NCBI RefSeq assembly: GCF_003443735.1
Contig: NZ_CP031969.1
Location: 7,936,001-8,000,000 of the forward strand
DNA: 64,000 nt
From: Streptomyces sp. CC0208
GTDB taxonomy: Bacteria; Actinomycetota; Actinomycetes; Streptomycetales; Streptomycetaceae
Direction of reading: 5' to 3'
Position numbers and translations under genes: made by a program. Under the pieces are notes generated by a model. It had not been told where the DNA came from. It saw only the letters and a program-made list of their open reading frames with translations, and ran no database searches. Shown piece by piece: positions 49,022 through 58,090 of the stretch. Positions within the stretch are counted from its first letter, which is position 1, and each line of letters begins with the position of its first letter.

Positions 49022-51046
49022 TCAGCAGCTCAACTGCGCGTCGCCCCAGTCGGCGTGGTCCGAGTCGATGCCGTCGCCGCCATCGGTGACGACCAGCCGG
49101 ACCAACTGGGCGCCGGTGACGTCCGCGGTGAGCGGCTGGGCAGGCATGGCGTTGGTCAGGACACCGGTGGACGCCACCTTGGTGCCGTCCGCCCACACCT
49201 CGAAGGCGACCGTGCCGTTCGCGCCCTTCTCGTCGTCCACGCCGACCTGCGCGGTGACCGTCTCGCAGGCCGCGCCCGTGTAGTACTCGACGGAGCTCTC
49301 CGCGTGCACCCCGAGCCCCTTGGCGTACACGACCCCGCCGATGGTGATCGGGTGACCGTCGCCCGCGGCGCTCTCCCCGTTGCTGGTGTTGCGTTCGACG
49401 GGACCGTAGCCGTTGGCGGCGGACAGCCACGGCAGATCACCGAGCCCTGAGGTGCCCGAGGGCGGCGGGACCACCACGGTCGCGCTGAAGGGCAGGGTGC
49501 TGTCGGCCCGGACACCGGTCGGTGAGCGGTAACTCGCCTTGAGCGTCAGGTCGTACGACCCCGTCGGCGTCCCCTGGGGAGCAGTGAGCGACCACTTCGT
49601 GCGCAGTGAGCGGCCCGTGGACAGGACCCCGGCGGAGGCCGGCGAGGTCGCCTTCACGGTCCAGCCCGCGGGCCCTGACAGCCGTACGGTGACCTGCCTG
49701 GCCGGGGTGCGTCCGAGGTCCGTGACCGTGGTCGTCAGTGCGGCAGGCGCGCCCGCCTGGACCAAGGTGCCGCCGTCCAGGCCGAGTTCGACGGCGGGCG
49801 GGTGCTGCTGCCACCTGCGGTCGGCGGCGACCCGTACGAGGACCGTTCCGTGCGCGGGGACGGTCGCCGAGATCGTGCCCGCGGTGTTGTAGCTCCGGTG
49901 CTGCCACAGGTCCCGCAGCGTGTACGCGTCGGCGTCGGGCAGGCCGACGGCCGCGGCGGTGGTGGCGATGCGCCGGGGGCTGCCCGACTCGTTGAACAGG
50001 GCGACCGTACGACTGCCGTCCTTCATCTCCTTGGCGACGACCCAGCGCCCGCCCTCGGACGAGACCACGGTGCCCTGCTTGCCCAGCGGGTCCTGGTCGA
50101 CGGCGATGACCTCCTTGTTCGACAGGATCTCGAAGGTCTCCGCGGAGGCCGTGCGCAGGTCGCTGCCGATGAGCAGTGGCGCGGCCATGACCGACCACAT
50201 CGAGAAGTGTGAGCGGTACTCGGTGTCCGTCATGCCGCCGTTGCCGACCTCCAGCATGTCGGGGTCGTTCCAGTGGCCGGGGCCGGCGTGGGGCGCCAGC
50301 GGCAGGTTCTGCTTGAGGATCGACAGCATCGAGCCCCAGCTGTCGCTGATGTCACCGGTGGTGCGCCACAGGTGGCCGACGTCCGAGGCCCACTCCCAGG
50401 GCTTGTTCTGGCCCCATTCGCAGATGCTGTAGACGATGGGTCTGCCGGTCGCCTTGAGGGCGTCGCGCATGGTCGTGTAGCGCAGCTTGGCGTCCACGCC
50501 CTGGTTGTTGCAGTTGTCGTACTTGAGATAGTCGACGCCCCAGTCGGCGAACTGCTGGGCGTCGCTGTACTCGTGGCCCAGCGCGCCCGGGAAACCGGCG
50601 CCGTCGCAGGTCTTGGTGCCCGCGCTGGTGTAGATGCCGAGCTTGAGCCCCTTGGAGTGGACGTAGTCGGCAACGGCCTTGATCCCGTTCGGGAAGCGGA
50701 CCGGGTCCGGGACGAGTCTGCCGTCGGCGTCCCGGTTCGGCAGGGCCCAGCAGTCGTCGAGGTTGACGTACTGGTACCCGGCGTCCTTGAGGCCCTTGTC
50801 GACGAAGATGTCCGCGATCCCCTTGACCATGGACTCGTTGAACTCGGCGCGGCAGTGGGTGGAGTTCCAGTTGTTGAAGCCCATGGGCGGGGTGAGGGCC
50901 AGGCCGTCGGCCAGGGCGGGTGAGCCCGTGCCCTCCTCGCCCGCGACGGCGGGAGCCGCCCCGGGCACCGCGAACGCCAGCACCGTGAGTGCGGCGACCA
51001 TCCTTCGGCGGGTCGTGCGGGTCGTGCGGGTGTGAAGGTGACGCAT
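49022..51046 (-). CDS. Secreted alpha-galactosidase, glycoside hydrolase family 27
   Basis: 674 residues from ATG 51046; GGAGGA lies 8 bases upstream and the preceding ATG is slightly less well spaced. A signal peptide with an Arg-rich n-region ends near residue 35. The GH27 barrel starts TPPMGFNNWNSTHC, with DDCW near 85; YLKYDNC holds the nucleophile Asp177 and WRTTGDISDSW the acid/base Asp232. A C-terminal NEW3-type domain (about 410-520) and a galactose-binding NPCBM-like domain (LPWLSAANGYGPVERN onward, 530-674) complete it. It removes alpha-galactosyl groups outside the cell. Confidence 0.93.
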   Translation of the reverse strand: MRHLHTRTTRTTRRRMVAALTVLAFAVPGAAPAVAGEEGTGSPALADGLALTPPMGFNNWNSTHCRAEFNESMVKGIADIFVDKGLKDAGYQYVNLDDCWALPNRDADGRLVPDPVRFPNGIKAVADYVHSKGLKLGIYTSAGTKTCDGAGFPGALGHEYSDAQQFADWGVDYLKYDNCNNQGVDAKLRYTTMRDALKATGRPIVYSICEWGQNKPWEWASDVGHLWRTTGDISDSWGSMLSILKQNLPLAPHAGPGHWNDPDMLEVGNGGMTDTEYRSHFSMWSVMAAPLLIGSDLRTASAETFEILSNKEVIAVDQDPLGKQGTVVSSEGGRWVVAKEMKDGSRTVALFNESGSPRRIATTAAAVGLPDADAYTLRDLWQHRSYNTAGTISATVPAHGTVLVRVAADRRWQQHPPAVELGLDGGTLVQAGAPAALTTTVTDLGRTPARQVTVRLSGPAGWTVKATSPASAGVLSTGRSLRTKWSLTAPQGTPTGSYDLTLKASYRSPTGVRADSTLPFSATVVVPPPSGTSGLGDLPWLSAANGYGPVERNTSNGESAAGDGHPITIGGVVYAKGLGVHAESSVEYYTGAACETVTAQVGVDDEKGANGTVAFEVWADGTKVASTGVLTNAMPAQPLTADVTGAQLVRLVVTDGGDGIDSDHADWGDAQLSC

Positions 51047-51112
51047 CATTACGTTCCTCCGAACCAGCGGAAGGTGCGATGACGACATGTACGCGTCATC
51101 ATGTGGGCGTTT

Positions 51113-51124
51113 ACGTTAGAACGT
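51113..51124. promoter_or_regulatory. Dyad upstream of the GH27 gene
   Basis: ACGTT-AG-AACGT is a perfect 5-base-arm inverted repeat 67 bases before the GH27 start. It shares the AACG/CGTT halves of the operator at 47877-47888 but with a different centre, so binding by the same LacI protein is only possible, not shown. Confidence 0.35.
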
Positions 51125-51198
51125 GTTGGACTCTGGTGGAAGGGAGCGGCACGGGCAGGGCAGCGTGACCCATTCCGTCCGGTGCCGTTGATCAGGTC

Positions 51199-51384
51199 AT
51201 GAAGAAGCGCAGCATGCTCGCCATCGCCTCCCTCGCCACCGGCTTCGTCGTCGCGGCGGTCACTCCCTCGCACGCCCTGGGCGAGGAACTCGACCACCTC
51301 GACGTCGACAAGACCCTCAGCTCCCTCGATCACACCGTCGCCGACGAGAGCCTGGACGGCCTGGACGGGACCGCCCTCGGGTAG
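51199..51384 (+). CDS. Small secreted protein
   Basis: 61 codons. A signal peptide (MKKRSMLAIASLATGFVV onward, cleavage after SHA) is followed by a short acidic chain of about 33 residues with a repeated LDxLD pattern. Third codon positions are almost all G or C, so it reads as a true gene despite its size. Only a weak AGG lies before the ATG. The function is unknown; no homologue was recognised. Confidence 0.65.
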   Translation: MKKRSMLAIASLATGFVVAAVTPSHALGEELDHLDVDKTLSSLDHTVADESLDGLDGTALG

Positions 51385-51741
51385 GGCGGCTGAGAGGATC
51401 GCACGGCTCCGGCCGCGGGGACCCGGCGGTGGCCGCATCCGGCGAGGCGGTCACGGCGGCCACTGCGCGCCGGGACGGTCGCGGACCTCCTCGCGGCAGT
51501 GGTCGTACGAGGAAAGGGCACGTGCGGCGGCGGGCCGCCCGGACCCCACGAACGGCGGCTCCGCACCACCGGCATCGGCGTGCAGGGCCAGGGCGCCGGG
51601 CATCCGCACGGCACCGGCGGCACCGGGGCCCCTCCGACGAGGGGCCCCGGTGCCGTGTTTGTGCGCCCTCATCTGCGGCTGGTTTCCGTGGCAGGGTGGA
51701 ACGGGCAAGCCACAGGGGGCCAAACAGAAGAGGGGGAGTCC
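51385..51741. other. Intergenic region with one terminator and no firm gene
   Basis: This 357-base gap lies between the small secreted protein and the TmrB-NUDIX gene. A minus-strand open frame at 51451-51603 has moderate codon bias but no ribosome site or known family. The only firm feature is the hairpin at 51619-51654. Confidence 0.4.
51619..51654. terminator. Perfect 16-base-pair hairpin
   Basis: Arms 51619-51634 and 51639-51654 pair perfectly around the loop CGAC and are followed by GTGTTTGTG. It lies upstream of the TmrB-NUDIX gene and may end transcription from the small secreted gene. Confidence 0.8.
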
Positions 51742-52782
51742 GTGATCGTCTGGATCAACGGCGCGTTCGGTGCGGGGAAGACCACCACCGCACGGGAACT
51801 GATCGAACTGATCCCGAACAGCACGCTCTTCGACCCCGAGGACATCGGCGCGGCGGTCGTGCGTCTGTTGCCGCCCAAGCACCTCGCCGAGGTCGGCGAC
51901 TTCCAGGACCTGCCGATCTGGCGCCGACTGGTCATCGACACGGCGGCCGCGATGCTCGCCGAGCTGGGCGGGACCCTCGTGGTCCCGATGACCCTGCTGC
52001 GCCAGGAGTACCGCGACGAGATCTTCGGCGGTCTCGCCGCCCGCCGGATCGCTGTCCACCACATTCTCCTCGCTCCGGCGGAAACGATCCTGCGTGAGCG
52101 AATAGCCGGGCGGGAGACCCCGCCGACCCTTCCGCTCGGCGGAGTGGGGCAGGGGCACTGGGCGTACGACCACATCGAGCCCTACCGGGCCGCCCTCGCC
52201 TCCTGGCTCGCCGCCGACGCCCACCTGATCGACACCGGTGCGCTCACCCCGTACGAGACGGCCGCCCGCATCGCCGAGGACCTCGGCGCCGGGACGGTGC
52301 CCGTGTGCGACATCGTGCAGACCCCCGAGCCCACCGCCGAGACCGTGGCCGCCGGGGTCCTCCTCTTCGACGAGCAGGACCGCGTGCTGCTCGTCGACCC
52401 CACCTACAAAGCGGGCTGGGAGTTCCCCGGCGGTGTCGTGGAACGCGGTGAGGCGCCCGCGCGGGCCGGGATGCGCGAGGTCGCCGAGGAGACCGGCATC
52501 CGACTGGACGACGTACCGCGGCTCCTCGTCGTCGACTGGGAACCGCCCGCTCCGCCCGGATACGGCGGACTGCGCCTGCTCTTCGACGGCGGGCGGCTCG
52601 ACTCCACCCGGGCGCAGGCGGTTCTGCTGCCGGGCCCCGAACTGCGCGGCTGGTGTTTCGCCAGCGAGGAGGAGGCCGCGGAGCTGCTGCCGCCGGTGCG
52701 CTACGAGCGGTTGAGGTGGGCGCTGCGGGCCCGGGAGCGCGGGGCGGCGCTGTACTTGGAAGCCGGAATTCCGATCGGTTGA
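51742..52782 (+). CDS. TmrB-like ATP-binding domain fused to a NUDIX hydrolase
   Basis: 346 residues from GTG 51742 (GGGGGAG 6 bases upstream). Residues about 1-180 follow the tunicamycin-resistance TmrB layout: IVWINGAFGAGKTTTARELIE (P-loop), LFDPEDIG, LPIWRRLVID, LVVPMTLLRQEY and VHHILLAP. Residues about 205-340 are a NUDIX domain with GGVVERGEAPARAGMREVAEETGI, the Nudix box near 232. TmrB binds tunicamycin with ATP; NUDIX enzymes cleave nucleoside diphosphate derivatives. The joint activity is unknown; a UDP-sugar-like ligand would fit both halves but is a guess. Confidence 0.88.
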   Translation: MIVWINGAFGAGKTTTARELIELIPNSTLFDPEDIGAAVVRLLPPKHLAEVGDFQDLPIWRRLVIDTAAAMLAELGGTLVVPMTLLRQEYRDEIFGGLAARRIAVHHILLAPAETILRERIAGRETPPTLPLGGVGQGHWAYDHIEPYRAALASWLAADAHLIDTGALTPYETAARIAEDLGAGTVPVCDIVQTPEPTAETVAAGVLLFDEQDRVLLVDPTYKAGWEFPGGVVERGEAPARAGMREVAEETGIRLDDVPRLLVVDWEPPAPPGYGGLRLLFDGGRLDSTRAQAVLLPGPELRGWCFASEEEAAELLPPVRYERLRWALRARERGAALYLEAGIPIG

Positions 52783-52795
52783 GCTCCGGGGTCGG

Positions 52796-52824
52796 GCCCC
52801 GTCGGCACGCACCGCCGACGGGGC
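52796..52824 (+). terminator. Terminator after the TmrB-NUDIX gene
   Basis: GCCCCGTCGGC (52796-52806) pairs perfectly with GCCGACGGGGC (52814-52824) around a 7-base loop, 14 bases after the stop. It is a strong intrinsic terminator for this gene. Confidence 0.85.
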
Positions 52825-53149
52825 TTCGCCATGTTCGAGGCATGTTCGGTTCAGGCAAGCGGAGTGCGAGAACCCGCCAAGGGAATCGTCGCGCTCCCTC
52901 CATGGCAGAGCTAACGAAACTTCCCGCCCTCGTCAACCTTTGGCAAGGAGCGCAAACAATCCCCTTTTCGGTCATTTTCCGCCTTGACCGGCCTCTCGGC
53001 GTGTTGCGACAGTCCGCTCAGTTTGACGGCGCCGACAACGGCCGGCGACCGAAGCCTTTTCCCAGGAACAGCCCCATGACGAGACCCCGCCCGTCGGCGC
53101 CGATGAACCCCCCGCGCCGGCCCCAGCACATCACCGGGACGTCCGCACG
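52825..53149. other. Upstream leader region of the ABC importer operon
   Basis: This 325-base gap precedes the first permease gene. It is less GC-rich than its surroundings around 52910-52990, as promoter regions are, and holds TTGACC at 52984-52989 without a convincing -10. No ORF with a ribosome site was supported, and no operator stands out. Confidence 0.4.
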
Positions 53150-54178
53150 ATGACCACGCAACAGCAGCCGATGCCCGCCGACACCGGCACCACGCAAGCC
53201 GGTCGAACGTCGCCGGACCCGCGGAGCGACGGCACGGTCATCACCGGGCGCTCGCCCGCCCGGATGGCCTGGCGGCGCATCAGACGGGACAAGGTCACCC
53301 TGGCCGCGTTCGTGATCACGGTGCTCTTCATCCTGATCGCGCTGCTGGCCCCGGTCCTGACGGCGATCACCGGCTGGGGGCCGATCGCCCCCGACGGCAA
53401 GGCGATCGACCCGGACACCGGCAACTTCCCGCGCGGGGCGCTGGGCGGCGTCAGTCTCACCCACCTGCTGGGGGTCGAACCGGGCACGGGCTACGACCTG
53501 TTCGCCCGGATCGTCTACGGCCTGCGCACCTCGCTGTTCGTCGGCTTCGCCTCGGCCGTGCTGTCCACCGTCGTGGGTGTCGTGGCCGGCCTCGCGGCGG
53601 GGTACTCCGGCGGCTGGGTCGACTCCGTGCTGTCGCGGGTCATGGACGTGATGCTGGCCTTCCCGCAGCTGCTGTTCATCATCGCGCTCACCCCGGTCAT
53701 CCAGAACGCGATGCAGACCAACAGCCACGGCGGCACCGACGAGAACCTGCGGCTGCTGGTCCTCGTCCTGAACATCGCGGTGTTCGCCTGGGCCTACACC
53801 GCCCGGCTGGTACGCGGACAGGTCCTGTCGCTGCGGGAGCGGGAGTTCGTCGACGCCGCGCGGATCATGAGCGCCGGGCGGTGGCACATCCTCTTCCGGC
53901 AGCTGCTGCCGAACCTGTGGGCGCCGGTCCTGATCTCCTTCGCGCTGGCCGTCCCGCAGAACATCACCACCGAGGCGGCCCTGTCCTACCTCGGCGTGGG
54001 TGTCATCCCGCCCAACCCGGACTGGGGCGCGCTCCTTTCGGACGCCTCCCAGTTCTTCCTCCAGGACCCCATGTACCTGTTCGTCCCCGGAGTCCTGCTG
54101 CTGATGCTCGTCCTGGCGCTGAACCTCCTCGGCGACGGCGTCCGGGACGCCCTGGATCCCCGCGCGGCCCGCGGCTGA
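53150..54178 (+). CDS. Peptide-type ABC importer permease (DppC/OppC-like)
   Basis: 342 residues with an N-terminal cytoplasmic lead of about 55 residues and six membrane helices. RRIRRDKVTLAAFVITVLF near residue 42 starts the domain, and the ABC contact loop DAARIMSAGRWHILFRQLLPNL near 240 is the EAA motif. This is the DppC-type half of the channel. The gene starts the importer operon, before the binding protein. ATG 53150 has no strong ribosome site. Peptide or opine-like substrates are known for the family; the cargo is unknown. Confidence 0.93.
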   Translation: MTTQQQPMPADTGTTQAGRTSPDPRSDGTVITGRSPARMAWRRIRRDKVTLAAFVITVLFILIALLAPVLTAITGWGPIAPDGKAIDPDTGNFPRGALGGVSLTHLLGVEPGTGYDLFARIVYGLRTSLFVGFASAVLSTVVGVVAGLAAGYSGGWVDSVLSRVMDVMLAFPQLLFIIALTPVIQNAMQTNSHGGTDENLRLLVLVLNIAVFAWAYTARLVRGQVLSLREREFVDAARIMSAGRWHILFRQLLPNLWAPVLISFALAVPQNITTEAALSYLGVGVIPPNPDWGALLSDASQFFLQDPMYLFVPGVLLLMLVLALNLLGDGVRDALDPRAARG

Positions 54179-54257
54179 CGCGGTCCCCTCAACACCGGTG
54201 CGAGCGGCCCCACTTGAGCCGTCGTCGCCGAGCCGTAGAAGAACGGAGTGTTACCTC

Positions 54258-55925
54258 ATGACGCGCAGAAGGCGCTCGATCGCGCTCGCGGCCACCGCCG
54301 TGGCGATCGCCCTGGGGGCCACCGCATGCGGGGGCTCCTCCAGCACCACCGGCAGCGGTTCCCCGACCAAGGGCGGCACGCTGACCGTCCTCGACCACGC
54401 CGACTTCGACCACCTCGACCCCCAGCGCGTCTACACGACCGAGGGTTCGAGCATGGACCAGGAGCTCGTGCGCACCCTGACCGGCTGGGACGAGACCGGC
54501 TCCCAGCCGAGGCTCGTCGGCGACCTGGCCACCGACACCGGAACGCCCAGCAAGGGCGACACGGTGTGGACCTTCCACCTGCGCAAGGGCGTCACCTGGC
54601 AGGACGGCAAGGCGGTCACCGCGCAGGACGTCAAGTACGGCGTCGAGCGGTTCTTCTCGCCCGACATCAACGGCGGCCCGCCGTACGCCAGTCAGTGGCT
54701 GGTCGGCGGCTCCTCCTACAAGGGCCCCTACTCGGGCAAGGAGCTCGCCTCCATCCAGACGCCGGACGCGTCCACGATCGTGTTCCATCTCGACCAGCCC
54801 GTCACCGACTTCAACCAGGCGACCGCCATGCCCGGCTGGTCCGCGGTGCCCAAGGCGCACGACACCGGCTCCACCTACGACACGCACGTCTGGTCCGACG
54901 GGCCGTACATGATCAAGTCGTACACCAAGAACAAGGAACTCGTCCTCGCCAAGAACACCGACTGGAAGCAGTCGACCGACCCGATCCGGCAGCAGAACGT
55001 CAACGAGATCGACGTGAAGCTCGGCCAGGACCAGTCGGCGATCGACCAGCAGATCAAGTCCGACGCCGGAACCGCCCAGACCTCGATCATGCAGTGGCCG
55101 ATCGCGGGCTCCGACCTGACGACGATCGCCGGCGACCCGTCCCTGAAGTCGCGCCTCTACAACATCCCGGCCCCGGGCATCAACTACCTCGCGATCAACA
55201 CCACCCGGGTCAAGGACCTCAAGGTCCGCCAGGCGATCGAGGACGCGATCGACAAGACCACCGCGCGCGGCGCGTTCGGCGGCAAGGCGTACGGCGGCTA
55301 CGCGAGCACGATGCTCAGCCCCGGCATCGGCGGCTACCAGAAGTTCAACCTGTACAGCTCCAACCCCGCCGGTGACTTGGCCAAGGCCACGGCGCTCATG
55401 AAGCAGGCCGGCAACCCCAGGCTCACCATGTCGCTGGCGGTCGAGAACACCACCACCGAGGAGCACTTCGCCGACGCCGTGAAGACCTCGCTGGGCAAGA
55501 TCGGCATCACGGTCAACATCACGCCGATCGACGCGGCGAACTACTTCAGCACCATCGACAACGTGAAGAACCAGTACGACCTCACCTGGGGCGACTGGAT
55601 CGCCGACTGGCCGAACGCCTCCACCGTGCTGCCCGTGCTGTTCGACGGACGGCAGATCGCGAAGCTGCCGCAGTCCAACCAGGACCTGTCGTACCTCAAC
55701 GACCCCGCGGTCAACGCGCAGATCGACAAGATCGCCAAGATGACCGACATCAAGCAGGCCGACGCCGCCTACGGTGCCCTGGACGAGCAGATCATGAAGG
55801 ACGCCGCCGTGGTCCCGCTGATGTACATGAACTTCAGCGAACTGGCGGGCTCCAAGGTCGGCGGGGTCATCTCGGACCCCATTCTCGCCGAGCCCAGCCT
55901 GGTCCACGCCTACGTCAAGAGCTGA
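54258..55925 (+). CDS. ABC importer substrate-binding lipoprotein (family 5)
   Basis: 555 residues from ATG 54258 (GGAG upstream). The lipobox ATAC gives a lipid-anchored external protein after a basic, hydrophobic signal. Family 5 solute-binding marks follow: GGTLTVLDHADFDHLDPQ near residue 40, VWTFHLRKGVTWQDGKAVTAQDVKYGVER near 102 and VRQAIEDAIDKTTARGAFGG near 330. It captures a peptide or similar ligand and delivers it to the two permeases. It lies second in a five-gene operon, an uncommon position because binding proteins usually come first. The ligand is unknown. Confidence 0.95.
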   Translation: MTRRRRSIALAATAVAIALGATACGGSSSTTGSGSPTKGGTLTVLDHADFDHLDPQRVYTTEGSSMDQELVRTLTGWDETGSQPRLVGDLATDTGTPSKGDTVWTFHLRKGVTWQDGKAVTAQDVKYGVERFFSPDINGGPPYASQWLVGGSSYKGPYSGKELASIQTPDASTIVFHLDQPVTDFNQATAMPGWSAVPKAHDTGSTYDTHVWSDGPYMIKSYTKNKELVLAKNTDWKQSTDPIRQQNVNEIDVKLGQDQSAIDQQIKSDAGTAQTSIMQWPIAGSDLTTIAGDPSLKSRLYNIPAPGINYLAINTTRVKDLKVRQAIEDAIDKTTARGAFGGKAYGGYASTMLSPGIGGYQKFNLYSSNPAGDLAKATALMKQAGNPRLTMSLAVENTTTEEHFADAVKTSLGKIGITVNITPIDAANYFSTIDNVKNQYDLTWGDWIADWPNASTVLPVLFDGRQIAKLPQSNQDLSYLNDPAVNAQIDKIAKMTDIKQADAAYGALDEQIMKDAAVVPLMYMNFSELAGSKVGGVISDPILAEPSLVHAYVKS

Positions 55926-55997
55926 CGCACCCTTCCCCGGCCCGCCGGCGGTCCCCGGCCGGCGGGCTCCCCCTCTCACGTCAGGGTCCAGCACGAC

Positions 55998-56990
55998 ATG
56001 CTTCGTTACCTCATCCGGCGCCTGCTGGCAGCGGCGGCGATCCTGCTGGTGATCACCGTGATCACCTTCTTCATCTTCTTCGCGCTGCCGTCCGACCCCG
56101 CGCTCCTGGCCTGCGGAAAGACCTGCTCGCCGTCCCGGCTGGCCGAGATCAAGCATTCGCTCGGGCTCGACCAGAGCTTCCTCACCCAGTTCTGGGAGTT
56201 CTTCAAGGGACTCTTCGTCGGCCGGGACTTCGGCGACCAGAGCGTGCGCGTGCACTGCGGCGCGCCCTGCCTCGGCATCTCCTTCCAGACCGACACCCCC
56301 GTCCTCAGCACCCTGCTGGGCGACTTCCCCGCGGACCTGTCGCTGGGCCTCGGCGCCGCGGTGTTCTTCCTGATCCTGGGCGTCGGCCTCGGCACGCTCG
56401 CCGCGGTCCGCCGGGGGAGGGCGGCCGACAAGGCGGCGGTCGGACTCGCCCTGCTCGGTGTCTCCGTGCAGATCTACTTCGTCGGACTGCTGCTGCTCTA
56501 CCTGTTCGTCGACAAGTGGCAGATCCTGCCCGCCTCCGGCTACACCCCCATCACCCAGGACCCGGGCGCCTGGTTCCAGGGACTGATCCTGCCGTGGACC
56601 ACCCTGGTCATCGTCTACCTCGCCCTGTACACCCGGCTCACCCGCTCCTCCATGCTGGAGGTCTTCGCCGAGGACTACATGCGCACCGCCCGGGCCAAGG
56701 GGCTGTCCACCGGCAAGGTCGTCCTCAAGCACGGGCTGCGGGCCGCGATCACCCCGATCATCACCATCTTCGGCATGGACGTCGGCTCGCTGATCGGCGG
56801 CTCCGCGGTCATCACCGAGTCGGTGTTCGGCATCAACGGCATCGGCAAGCTCGCGGTCGACTCGGTGCAGAACTCCGACCTGCCGGTCATCCTCGGCACC
56901 ACGCTCTTCGCGGCCACCTTCGTCGTGCTCGCCAACGTGGTCGTCGACGTGGTCTACGGCCTCGTCGACCCCCGTGTCCGCCTCGTCTGA
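55998..56990 (+). CDS. Peptide-type ABC importer permease (DppB/OppB-like)
   Basis: 330 residues with six membrane helices. MLRYLIRRLLAAAAILLVITVITFFIFFALP at the start is the DppB-type N-terminus, and EDYMRTARAKGLSTGKVVLKHGLR near residue 225 is the EAA loop for ATPase contact. Two extracytoplasmic cysteines (CGKTCSP, HCGAPC) lie in the first external region. It forms the channel with the DppC-like subunit. It begins 72 bases after the binding protein and leads into the ATPase genes. Confidence 0.94.
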   Translation: MLRYLIRRLLAAAAILLVITVITFFIFFALPSDPALLACGKTCSPSRLAEIKHSLGLDQSFLTQFWEFFKGLFVGRDFGDQSVRVHCGAPCLGISFQTDTPVLSTLLGDFPADLSLGLGAAVFFLILGVGLGTLAAVRRGRAADKAAVGLALLGVSVQIYFVGLLLLYLFVDKWQILPASGYTPITQDPGAWFQGLILPWTTLVIVYLALYTRLTRSSMLEVFAEDYMRTARAKGLSTGKVVLKHGLRAAITPIITIFGMDVGSLIGGSAVITESVFGINGIGKLAVDSVQNSDLPVILGTTLFAATFVVLANVVVDVVYGLVDPRVRLV

Positions 56991-57013
56991 GCCACTCACC
57001 GCAAGGAAACCCC

Positions 57014-58090
57014 GTGTCCCTCCTGACCTCACCGCAACCGGCGGCCGCCGATCCCGCGGCCGCCCCCTTCCTCGACGTACGGGACCTGCGGGTGCACTTC
57101 CCGACCGAGGACGGGATCGTCAAGTCCGTCGACGGCGTCTCCTTCACCCTGGAGAAGGGCAGCACCCTCGGCATCGTCGGCGAGTCCGGCTCGGGGAAGT
57201 CGGTCACCTCACTCGCCCTGCTCGGACTGCACAAGGGCACGCGTGCCGAGGTCTCGGGCGAGATCCGGCTGGACGGCAGGGAGTTGGTCTCCCTGCCCGA
57301 GCACGACATGCGCACGCTGCGCGGCCGTACGGTCTCCATGATCTTCCAGGATCCGCTGTCCGCCCTGCACCCCTACTTCACCGTCGGCGCCCAGATCGCC
57401 GAGGCCTACCGGGTCCACCACAAGGTCTCCAAGAAGGAGGCCCGGGACCGGGCCGTGGAGATGCTGAAGCGGGTCGGCATCCCGCAGCCCGAGCGCCGGG
57501 TGCGGGACTACCCGCACCAGTTCTCCGGCGGTATGCGGCAGCGCGCGATGATCGCCATGGCGCTGGTCTGCGACCCCGAGCTGCTCATCGCCGACGAGCC
57601 GACCACGGCCCTCGACGTCACCGTGCAGGCGCAGATCCTGGACCTGATCCGCGATCTCCAGGAGGAGTTCGGCTCCGCCGTCGTCCTCATCACCCACGAC
57701 CTCGGCGTGGTGGCCGACATCGCCGACGACATCCTGGTGATGTACGGCGGCCGCCGCATCGAGTACGGCACCGTGCACGACGTCCTCAAGGAGCCCCAGC
57801 ATCCCTACACCTGGGGCCTGTTGGAGTCGATGCCGCAGATCACCGGGGACGTCGAGCGGCGGCTGAACCCGATCGCCGGGTCGCCGCCCAGCCTCATCAA
57901 CCCTCCCGGAGGCTGCGCCTTCCACCCCCGCTGCACCTACAAGGGCTGGGTGCCCGGGGGGCGTTGTGCGGTGGAGCGGCCCGAGCTGGTGTCCGTCCCC
58001 GGCACCGGCCGGCATCTCGCCGCCTGCCACCTCACCCCGGAGACCAGGCAAGAGATCCGCGTGCGTACGGCCGCCGGGGCGGCGCAGTGA
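57014..58090 (+). CDS. Peptide-type ABC importer ATPase (DppD/OppD-like)
   Basis: 358 residues from GTG 57014 (AAGGAAA upstream). Walker A GESGSGKSV near residue 57, signature FSGGMRQRAMIAMAL near 172, Walker B LLIADEPTTALDVT near 193 and the switch histidine VLITHDLGVV near 226 are all present. The C-terminal oligopeptide-type extension NPPGGCAFHPRCTYKG near 295, a metal-like Cys pattern, is typical of DppD/OppD. Together with the next gene it powers the importer. Its stop overlaps the next GTG by 4 bases. Confidence 0.95.
   Translation: MSLLTSPQPAAADPAAAPFLDVRDLRVHFPTEDGIVKSVDGVSFTLEKGSTLGIVGESGSGKSVTSLALLGLHKGTRAEVSGEIRLDGRELVSLPEHDMRTLRGRTVSMIFQDPLSALHPYFTVGAQIAEAYRVHHKVSKKEARDRAVEMLKRVGIPQPERRVRDYPHQFSGGMRQRAMIAMALVCDPELLIADEPTTALDVTVQAQILDLIRDLQEEFGSAVVLITHDLGVVADIADDILVMYGGRRIEYGTVHDVLKEPQHPYTWGLLESMPQITGDVERRLNPIAGSPPSLINPPGGCAFHPRCTYKGWVPGGRCAVERPELVSVPGTGRHLAACHLTPETRQEIRVRTAAGAAQ

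Noticed and set aside
51451..51603. A possible 50-residue minus-strand gene
   Set aside because: Codon bias is moderate only, with no ribosome site and no recognised family; it may be a remnant.
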